A stretch of DNA of 38,448 bases from a virus. Numbering within the stretch: the first letter of the stretch is position 1; every line of letters starts with the position of its first letter. Both the position numbers and the translations under genes were made by a program. A model generated the notes under the pieces. The model was not told the origin of the DNA, made no database searches, and saw nothing but the letters and a program-made list of their open reading frames with translations. The stretch lies in the IMG/VR virus record IMGVR_UViG_3300001450_000030, positions 30,115-68,562 of that record; one strand, 5' to 3'. Positions 33,064-38,448 of this stretch are shown piece after piece.

Positions 33064-33320
33064 TATTCGCTCCTGATAAATGCAATCTTTGTATCGTGAA
33101 TCTGAACTTGCAAACAACCTTCTGAGGAATTGCAAAGTTCAACGATTTCATAAAACAACTTGCCATGCCTGTGTGGAAGAAGAAACTGACTCAGGTCCAT
33201 GTCAATCATTACCTGGGTCGCATGCATCTTCTGCAAGTAGGGGCCAAACCTTTTGGAGAAGTAATGCTTTCTCCCAGATGAGTTCTGTCGATAGACCCTA
33301 ATCATAAAATACGTTGTCAT
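33063..33320 (-). CDS. Unknown small protein (85 residues)
   Basis: ATG at 33320 is preferred because AAAGGA lies 6 bases upstream; ATG at 33326 immediately abuts that Shine-Dalgarno. The protein is basic and mixed: 'MIRVYRQNSSGRKHYFSKRF' and then a helical part with 'FYEIVELCNSSEGCLQVQIH'. It is coupled to the primase-helicase by a TAATG overlap, so a replication accessory role is plausible but unproven. Confidence 0.72.
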   Translation of the reverse strand: MTTYFMIRVYRQNSSGRKHYFSKRFGPYLQKMHATQVMIDMDLSQFLLPHRHGKLFYEIVELCNSSEGCLQVQIHDTKIAFIRSE

Positions 33321-33370
33321 TCGCATTCCTTTGCTGGCATTATTTGTGTGATGTTTATATTACATTGAGG

Positions 33371-33397
33371 CGCCCGCCCCCGTTAAAGGGGCGGGCG
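33371..33397. terminator. GC-rich intergenic hairpin
   Basis: A 10-bp stem, CGCCCGCCCC / GGGGCGGGCG, has a 7-base loop. The + strand is followed by TTTGTTCT, the - strand by CCTCAATG. It lies just after the stop of the Fe-S nuclease gene (leftward). It could slow or end leftward transcription or protect mRNA; without a T-run on that strand the call is uncertain. The remaining 33321-33370 bases are AT-rich with no gene. Confidence 0.55.
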
Positions 33398-33403
33398 TTT
33401 GTT

Positions 33404-34564
33404 CTAGTCTGCTAGGGGCTCGCCCTTCTCGTCAAAACAAAATGTTTGATAGTCGCACAAGGAGCAAACCTTGTTAAACCTTTCAATTCTCTTGTTGACT
33501 CTTTTGGGCTTAAGCATAGTGGGTTTCTTGGGACGAGGATTATTAAACGGATCGCCATTGTAGGCCTCGATAGCCTTCTCGTACTCTTTGGTTCTCAAAG
33601 CATTTGTGGGCTCAACTGAATTGTTATACTCAATTTGCCCCTTTCTTTTTTCATGCTTTGTAGCCTGACCTGCTGGAAGCTCGCCGTTCTTGTACATCTT
33701 TTCGATGGTGTCTTCAGTCAGGATCCAATCGTAGTCGCGAGGAGGCAGTCCACCGTCTTTGACAGTGGAGAGAATCATTCTAGCGCTATCCATCATGGAG
33801 TCCATGGTGTAGCCTGAGTTTCTCCAGGGGAACGTATTGGGGCAGACTTGCTGATACCAAATGTACTCCTTGCCATCCTCCCCCAGCCTGACGTCTACAT
33901 TGTACTCGCCCATTTCTCCATGAGCCCGACCTGCATAAATCAGCTTGGAGTACTCATATGCGTCGGGGTCAGCAGAAGTTTTATGCCAGTGATAGAAAGC
34001 AATCTGCAATAGATGCTTGATGCGTGGCTTGGCTTCTCTGTGGTTGTTGATCATCCAGTTGGTACCAATACACTGGTCAACCCAGTAGGGGGAGATACTC
34101 TTAACCTCTACAAGTACATACTTCTGGGTTTCTTGCCTGAATAGACAGATGTCTATCTTTCCGGAAAACCTTGTTTCATGGTAGTAAACAGGACACTGAT
34201 CGTCGTAATACATCCCTGATCGCTTTGCGTCATTAATGATGTAGTCCTCAAATACGTTTCCAAACTCACCCATTCTCTTCAATTCATCTGATCTTTCAAT
34301 TGGAATTTGATCAATGTCTTTTAGAATAATGTGATGAAAGTCTGAAAGCTTGTCAGGCATGAAGCCTCTCAGTCTCTTGATGTAAGAGATTGCAGTAGCA
34401 CGCCTGCATGCTCCCCCTACAACTTCCTCCCCGTTGTCTGCAACTCTAGTTGCAGTTGCCGATGACGGCCAAAGAGTTGGAGGCTTTGGCTCCCTCAGAC
34501 TTGGGTACCCAAGAACAGATTGAAGTGTTTTTGCAAAAGACCAAGTCTGGTTTTCGCTACTCAA
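33404..34564 (-). CDS. Cas4/RecB-like PD-(D/E)XK nuclease with Fe-S cysteines
   Basis: The start is TTG at 34564, supported by GGAG six bases upstream inside the previous gene's end. The protein has 386 residues. Core motifs are 'GEFGNVFEDYIIN' (Glu106), 'RFSGKIDICLF' (Asp138), 'YVLVEVKSISPYW' (Glu153, Lys155) and 'HLLQIAFYHWH' (Gln187), an intact RecB-type active site. Cys53 near the N-terminus and 'CSLCDYQTFC' near the C-terminus (Cys367, Cys370, Cys376) give the typical Fe-S one-plus-three pattern of Cas4, Exo5 and AddB. There are no CRISPR or Cas genes around it, so it is probably a phage replication or recombination exonuclease. It lies between the polymerase and primase-helicase genes. 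Confidence 0.85.
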   Translation of the reverse strand: MSSENQTWSFAKTLQSVLGYPSLREPKPPTLWPSSATATRVADNGEEVVGGACRRATAISYIKRLRGFMPDKLSDFHHIILKDIDQIPIERSDELKRMGEFGNVFEDYIINDAKRSGMYYDDQCPVYYHETRFSGKIDICLFRQETQKYVLVEVKSISPYWVDQCIGTNWMINNHREAKPRIKHLLQIAFYHWHKTSADPDAYEYSKLIYAGRAHGEMGEYNVDVRLGEDGKEYIWYQQVCPNTFPWRNSGYTMDSMMDSARMILSTVKDGGLPPRDYDWILTEDTIEKMYKNGELPAGQATKHEKRKGQIEYNNSVEPTNALRTKEYEKAIEAYNGDPFNNPRPKKPTMLKPKRVNKRIERFNKVCSLCDYQTFCFDEKGEPLAD

Positions 34565-34919
34565 AATTCACTCCAGCACTTTCCAAGTCCGAAGACTTAG
34601 TCTCTGCCTGAGCCTGCTGAGCCTTGCGAGCTTCCTTCTCAAGAGCATCAATGTATGTTTCGATAAACTTCTTGTAAGACTCCGGAGTAAGATCAAAGAT
34701 CTTAGCCTTGGAAGCCCTGCGAATAAGCTCAGCCTGCTCTGCATCTAGATTCAATGCGATGATCAGTCCTTCGCAGAAAGGAACCAGAGAAGCCTGGGTG
34801 AGCTGCATAAACAGCCACTCAAGATCTGCACTGAGCTTTGTGGTTGCAGTTGAAAGCTCCATTAGGTGCTGTGTCTGCGTCTTGAGGTAGTTCTTAAGGT
34901 CGTTACCTGCGTCTTCCAT
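34557..34919 (-). CDS. Unknown helical protein (120 residues)
   Basis: The ATG at 34919 has AAAAGGAAAAATT upstream and overlaps the polymerase's 3' end by 17 bases. An upstream in-frame start 18 codons earlier is unlikely. Helices dominate: 'LKNYLKTQTQHLMELSTATT', 'LTPESYKKFIETYIDALEKE' and a Gln/Ala-rich tail. It is coupled to both the polymerase and the Fe-S nuclease, so an accessory or bridging role is possible. No family is recognised. Confidence 0.75.
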   Translation of the reverse strand: MEDAGNDLKNYLKTQTQHLMELSTATTKLSADLEWLFMQLTQASLVPFCEGLIIALNLDAEQAELIRRASKAKIFDLTPESYKKFIETYIDALEKEARKAQQAQAETKSSDLESAGVNFE

Positions 34920-37512
34920 AATTTTTCCTTTTGTATTGACTTGTGCAAAAAGGTTTTTCTGCACCATACACATGTAGGTGGTTGATGCTTAGAGAGACCT
35001 TGAGCTCTCCATCATTGGTTTCGATTGTCTTGCCTCTGTACTTGATGAATACGATTTCACCAGGTGACGGAAGGTCGCCCTTCTTGGTGTGATCTTTCTT
35101 GTTGACATAGGCATTGACAATGGTTTCTCCATGTGCAAGCGTGGCACGAATGCTCTGTCTTCCATTGCTTTGCTTTTTCAACTCTACAGAAATTACAGAT
35201 GCAGATGCAGAGCCATATGCATTCCCATTCATGATGTGTTTCTTTGCGAAGGTGAGGTGGGGGACACTTGGAAAACACTCGTCACAGAGATCTCTATCTG
35301 TGAGATAGCAGCCAATATATGTTGCCTGCTTAATCATGTCAGGGATTGAGATCCTAGATGGAGCCCTCAAGAGCTTGGGTCTTACTGGCTCTTTCTTTGG
35401 TCTCAAAGCTGGCATCTTCTTGAATGGCCTTTCCTCTCCCAAGAAGTCAATTGTTTCGACTTCAAGTTCTTGCAGCCTTTTCCATTCTGGAAGGCAAGAT
35501 TTTGTAGCAAAGTCCATGGCTTCGTATTTCTTTCGCTTGAACATTGCTCTGAGTTTTTTTCTTTCGTCAATCAGTGGAGTGACAAATTCTCTAAACTCAA
35601 GTCTTTCCCGAGTTGCAACTAAGTGATCTTGGTATGCAATTCTATCTCTCCAGTATTTGTAAAGGTCTCCCATCTTGTTCCCAAGATCAACACCATAGTA
35701 TCCCAGCTGAGAAAATGCCCCAGAGCAAGCAAGTGCCTCTGCAGTTCCCTTGTTTACCTTAGAGATGCATCTGACAACAAAGTCATCAATGTCCTTGAAG
35801 GGCCTATCGCCTCTCAGCTTCTCAATAGTCTGAGAGGCTGAGGACCCAACGTCCTTGATTCCAGAGAAACCAAAGTAGATATTGTTTCCAACAATGTTAA
35901 AGCTTTCACCAGAATGGTTTACTGATGGTTCTTTTACCTGAACATCAAAGATGTTTGCTTCCTGAATATACTTACCAGCTTTGGTTTGCCAAGCAGCAGA
36001 TCCATCAAGAGTGGATCTGATTGTCATTAGCGCACAGAAGAACTCTTCTGGGTAGAATGTCTTAAGCCACATGGTTACATATGTCAAACGAGCATAGGCA
36101 ATGGAGTGTGACTTGTTGAAAGCATATGCAGCGAATCCAATAATGTCATCCCACAAAGATGTAGCCTGTCCTTTAGTAAGCCCATTTGAAATGGAACCAC
36201 TTACAAACTGGGGCTTGAGCTTTGCCATCTTGTCTTCTTTCTTCTTCGCACAATGTCTCATTGCCATTAGTGCATCATCAGAATTGAAACCACCAATCTT
36301 CTCAAAGATCTGCATCAGGGTTTCCTGATAGATGATTGTATAGTGAGTGGAGCTCAAAACTTCTGCAACCAAAGGGTGCATATCTGCAGGAGGCTTGCCG
36401 CTAATGCGGTTTCTTTGGTACTGGTCGGGCATGCCTGCAGACAGTGGTCCCGGCCTATAGAGGGCCAGGACAACTGCAAGATGCTCAATGCAGGTTGGGT
36501 CAATCTTCTGGATGACATCGGCCATTCCATCTGATGTCTCAATCTGAAACCCACCAGACAGAAGGCCAGCCATCATGTTGTCGTATACAGCCTTCTCACC
36601 GTCAGGCATGTCTTCATGAAGATCAAGATCCTCTCCATGGTTTTCCTTGATTAGCCTAAAGCATTCAAACACAATGTCAAGGTTCTTGATTGACAGTGCA
36701 TCATACTTCAGCAGAGAAACACGTGGGTCTTCTAGCTCATCCTTGTCCCACTCTGTAACCATCTTCTTGACTTCTACATTCTTTCCATCAACCTTCTTCT
36801 TCTCTTTCTTGATTCGGATTGGGCACCTGTTGATGATGGGCTCATTGCTGATAACCACACCACCTGCATGGATGCCTGCACCGATTGTCAGCCCCTCCAA
36901 GACGGGGGCATCGTGTATGAGGTCTGCATTGACTTCAGAAAGCTCAGGATTGGCGTCTAGGGCCTTCTGCCATGTGGGCTCAGCACCCTGCACTGCATCT
37001 GGAATCAAAGACTTGACCTGGGTCTTTTGCTTGTTCCAAGACATCTTCTTCTTGAACCATGCATCCTTCTGAGCGTCAGTAAGACCAGCCTCCATAGGGG
37101 CTGGCTCGTTGACGCTGTACCACCTGTCCACAATACCCTTGGGCTTAAGAGTGTTGTATGTGCCAATGTAGGCACTCCTGTCTTCACCCCAGATCTCCTT
37201 GAGAACATTGATTGCATCATGCCTCTGGGCTGCAAGGAAGTCTACGTCAATGTCCGGAGGTGCGCCACCACTAACATCGCATCTCTCTCTGTCAAAGTCA
37301 AACTCGTCAGAGAGGCCAACAATGTAGAGGATAATGCTGTTGTGTGGATTTGGAAGTGCCTTGTCAAAGTCTAGGTCTAGGAGCCCAAGAACCCTGTCTA
37401 GGTCTGACTCGTCAATCTTCTTTTCCTCAAAGTGCAGATAGTCTGGATCAATCTCGTCCAGCCTGTCCTGCAAGTAGTAATCTTGCAGTCTGTTTAGCTT
37501 ATCCTCTGCCAT
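34903..37512 (-). CDS. DNA polymerase III alpha-like protein lacking the N-terminal third
   Basis: This encodes 869 residues; AAGGATTAACA-ATG gives a clear start. C-family polymerase motifs: 'PPDIDVDF' (Asp87, Asp89), 'GIHAGGVVIS' (213-222), 'LLKYDALSIKNLDI' (Asp271, the third catalytic Asp), 'YRPGPLSAGM' (352-361), 'YQETLMQIFEKIGG', 'FAAYAFNKSHSIAYARLTYV', and a C-terminal OB-like part with 'GEIVFIKYRGKTIETNDGEL'. In bacterial DnaE the PDxDxDF motif comes near residue 400, after the PHP domain and a GRGSAAGS-type loop; here it comes at 86. So about 310 N-terminal residues, including PHP and part of the palm, are missing. They may lie elsewhere as a separate gene. Confidence 0.92.
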   Translation of the reverse strand: MAEDKLNRLQDYYLQDRLDEIDPDYLHFEEKKIDESDLDRVLGLLDLDFDKALPNPHNSIILYIVGLSDEFDFDRERCDVSGGAPPDIDVDFLAAQRHDAINVLKEIWGEDRSAYIGTYNTLKPKGIVDRWYSVNEPAPMEAGLTDAQKDAWFKKKMSWNKQKTQVKSLIPDAVQGAEPTWQKALDANPELSEVNADLIHDAPVLEGLTIGAGIHAGGVVISNEPIINRCPIRIKKEKKKVDGKNVEVKKMVTEWDKDELEDPRVSLLKYDALSIKNLDIVFECFRLIKENHGEDLDLHEDMPDGEKAVYDNMMAGLLSGGFQIETSDGMADVIQKIDPTCIEHLAVVLALYRPGPLSAGMPDQYQRNRISGKPPADMHPLVAEVLSSTHYTIIYQETLMQIFEKIGGFNSDDALMAMRHCAKKKEDKMAKLKPQFVSGSISNGLTKGQATSLWDDIIGFAAYAFNKSHSIAYARLTYVTMWLKTFYPEEFFCALMTIRSTLDGSAAWQTKAGKYIQEANIFDVQVKEPSVNHSGESFNIVGNNIYFGFSGIKDVGSSASQTIEKLRGDRPFKDIDDFVVRCISKVNKGTAEALACSGAFSQLGYYGVDLGNKMGDLYKYWRDRIAYQDHLVATRERLEFREFVTPLIDERKKLRAMFKRKKYEAMDFATKSCLPEWKRLQELEVETIDFLGEERPFKKMPALRPKKEPVRPKLLRAPSRISIPDMIKQATYIGCYLTDRDLCDECFPSVPHLTFAKKHIMNGNAYGSASASVISVELKKQSNGRQSIRATLAHGETIVNAYVNKKDHTKKGDLPSPGEIVFIKYRGKTIETNDGELKVSLSINHLHVYGAEKPFCTSQYKRKNYGRRR

Positions 37513-37593
37513 TGTTAATCCTTACTCTATTAGCAAATAGAAGGTTAAAAGCTTTGTTTTAGCTGCTATTAGTACATTACGATAGCAATTTGT
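37513..37593 (-). promoter_or_regulatory. AT-rich leader upstream of the polymerase gene
   Basis: This 80-base gap contains TGCTAT/ATAGCA and AGCT/AGCT inverted pairs and a few AT-rich hexamers, but no convincing -35/-10 pair. The Shine-Dalgarno of the polymerase gene is at its left end. It is the only sizeable non-coding gap to the right of the primase-helicase apart from the region near 33350. Confidence 0.3.
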
Positions 37594-37980
37594 TTACCTA
37601 TAGTATCTAGGATGATGAACTACTCTGTCGCTCCAATCGCTGAAACAAAAGTCCCAACCAGCTACAATCATCTTTCTGATTGAGCTATAGTCGGAAGCTT
37701 CTGGATACACACGCTTAAAGAAAACATGTCCTGGTTCAATAGTGTCAAGCTTCTGAATTGATTGGAACTCATCGCCATCTATGAATCTATATTTGTATAT
37801 ACAGATCTTGTCAATGGTGTGATCATAGTAAATGTGACAACTAAGTCGGGAGTAGGCCTCGTGTCCAAATACCATAGTAAAGGATTCGTTTCTTCGAATC
37901 ATGTCAACAGACAAATCCTTTACTAGTAAACTATATTCTTGTTCTGTCATTTCAACTTCGCTGTGGTTGTCGGTGTTCAT
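37594..37980 (-). CDS. Unknown protein (128 residues)
   Basis: The ATG at 37980 has AAGGA nine bases upstream, inside the end of the pentapeptide gene; a second in-frame ATG ten codons on is possible. The protein is mixed alpha/beta and rich in Tyr, His and Asp ('CHIYYDHTIDKICIYKYRFI', 'VHHPRYYR' at the C-terminus). No family is recognised. It lies between the pentapeptide and polymerase genes. Confidence 0.72.
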   Translation of the reverse strand: MNTDNHSEVEMTEQEYSLLVKDLSVDMIRRNESFTMVFGHEAYSRLSCHIYYDHTIDKICIYKYRFIDGDEFQSIQKLDTIEPGHVFFKRVYPEASDYSSIRKMIVAGWDFCFSDWSDRVVHHPRYYR

Positions 37981-37982
37981 GG

Positions 37983-38447
37983 TTAGTGTTCCTTTTCATC
38001 GGCGTCGGCAGCGCGGAGGACGGCACCGCTGAGGTCGGCACCGGTGAGCTTGGCACCCCACAGGTTGGCACCACGGAGGACGGCACCGGTGAGCTGGGCA
38101 CCACTGAGGTCGGCATTGATGAAATGGGCACCACTGAGGTCGGCATTGATGAGGTTGGCACCGGTGAGGTCTGCACCCCAGAGGTCGGCACGGCTGAGGT
38201 CGGCACCGGTGAGGTCTGCACCCCAGAGGTCGGCACGGCTGAGGTCGGCACCGGTGAGCTGGGCACCACTGAGGTCGGCATTGATGAAATGGGCACCACT
38301 GAGGTCGGCACGGGTGAGGTTGGCACCGTTCAGGTCTGCGCCGCTCAGGTCCAGCGGCATACCCAGAGCCTCCGACAGCGTCCTGGCCTGATCGACGCGC
38401 CCTGCCCTGACCAGTTCGATGAGCTTCTTTTTGTTGTCGTCGGTCAT
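37983..38447 (-). CDS. Pentapeptide-repeat protein
   Basis: This encodes 154 residues starting at the right edge (ATG at 38447). After a 31-residue helical N-terminus ('KKKLIELVRAGRVDQARTLS') come about 22 repeats of the A(D/N)LxG kind, for example 'ADLSGAQLTGADLSRADLWG'. Such proteins form a right-handed square beta helix. In some cases they mimic DNA and block gyrase, but most have no known role. The gene is clearly richer in G and C than its neighbours and contains long exact repeats, both signs of recent transfer or expansion. A two-base gap separates it from the next gene. Confidence 0.88.
   Translation of the reverse strand: MTDDNKKKLIELVRAGRVDQARTLSEALGMPLDLSGADLNGANLTRADLSGAHFINADLSGAQLTGADLSRADLWGADLTGADLSRADLWGADLTGANLINADLSGAHFINADLSGAQLTGAVLRGANLWGAKLTGADLSGAVLRAADADEKEH
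38081..38310. repeat. Exact internal repeats in the pentapeptide gene
   Basis: A 65-base segment (38081-38145) is repeated exactly at 38246-38310, and a 45-base unit is tandemly repeated (38157-38201 and 38202-38246). The 45-base unit equals three pentapeptides, so the frame is kept. Exact identity at the DNA level indicates recent duplication or ongoing slippage. Confidence 0.88.
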
Positions 38448-38448
38448 G

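Noticed and set aside
33404-34564. Part of a CRISPR-Cas system
   Set aside because: The Cas4-like nuclease has no array or other Cas gene nearby.
38081-38310. CRISPR-like repeat array
   Set aside because: The repeats are coding, in frame with pentapeptides, and lack unique spacers.
37952-38391. Pro/Ser/Thr-rich and Arg/Ala-rich frames opposite or within the pentapeptide gene
   Set aside because: They are by-products of the repetitive GC-rich DNA in other frames.

Overview
The window is part of the genome of a large tailed double-stranded DNA phage. It is densely packed, with genes often overlapping by 1-11 bases (TAATG and ATGA junctions). It falls into two convergent blocks. A gp25/W-like protein followed by a baseplate J-like protein points to a contractile tail (myovirus type). 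The base composition is moderate, Arg is often AGA/AGG, and I see no tRNA genes. The host cannot be named from the sequence. A Gp88-family gene and a bacterial-type DNA polymerase III alpha subunit would fit several phage groups, including actinobacteriophages, but this is weak evidence.

Left block (1-21854, + strand): virion assembly genes. A 5'-truncated Gly/Ala-rich protein, possibly the end of a tape measure, and two small proteins come first. Then come the gp25-like and J-like baseplate wedge proteins. After them lies an unusually long run of large beta-rich structural proteins of 811, 833, 717, 675, 148, 647, 964, 651 and 621 residues. These carry adhesin-type modules: Big_1/invasin-like Ig, fibronectin-like, an FCCH-like motif, discoidin-like, an HTHDG motif and a YadA-head-like repeat region. 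A 73-residue coiled-coil protein closes the block. They probably build the distal baseplate and host-binding fibres. A strong hairpin at 21856-21881 ends the block.

Right block (22039-38447, - strand, transcribed leftward): DNA metabolism. It encodes a DNA polymerase III alpha-like protein lacking the usual N-terminal third, a fused primase-helicase, a flavin-dependent thymidylate synthase (ThyX) and a DEDDh exonuclease. It also encodes a C5-cytosine methyltransferase-like protein, a Gp88-family Cys-rich protein and four separate PD-(D/E)XK-type nucleases. Two of the nucleases have the Cys pattern of Fe-S nucleases (Cas4/AddB type), one is a small resolvase-like protein, and one is a membrane-anchored Holliday-junction-resolvase-like protein. 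Small unknown proteins lie between them, including a 53-residue one. The block as seen begins with a GC-rich pentapeptide-repeat gene that looks foreign and contains long exact internal repeats.

The main points for follow-up are the N-terminally missing polymerase, the cluster of four nucleases, a leader-terminator arrangement just upstream of a small membrane-protein gene (22308-22464), the divergent ThyX signature, and the pentapeptide gene. Several starts are corrected here from long open frames to internal ATG, GTG or TTG codons preceded by Shine-Dalgarno sequences.
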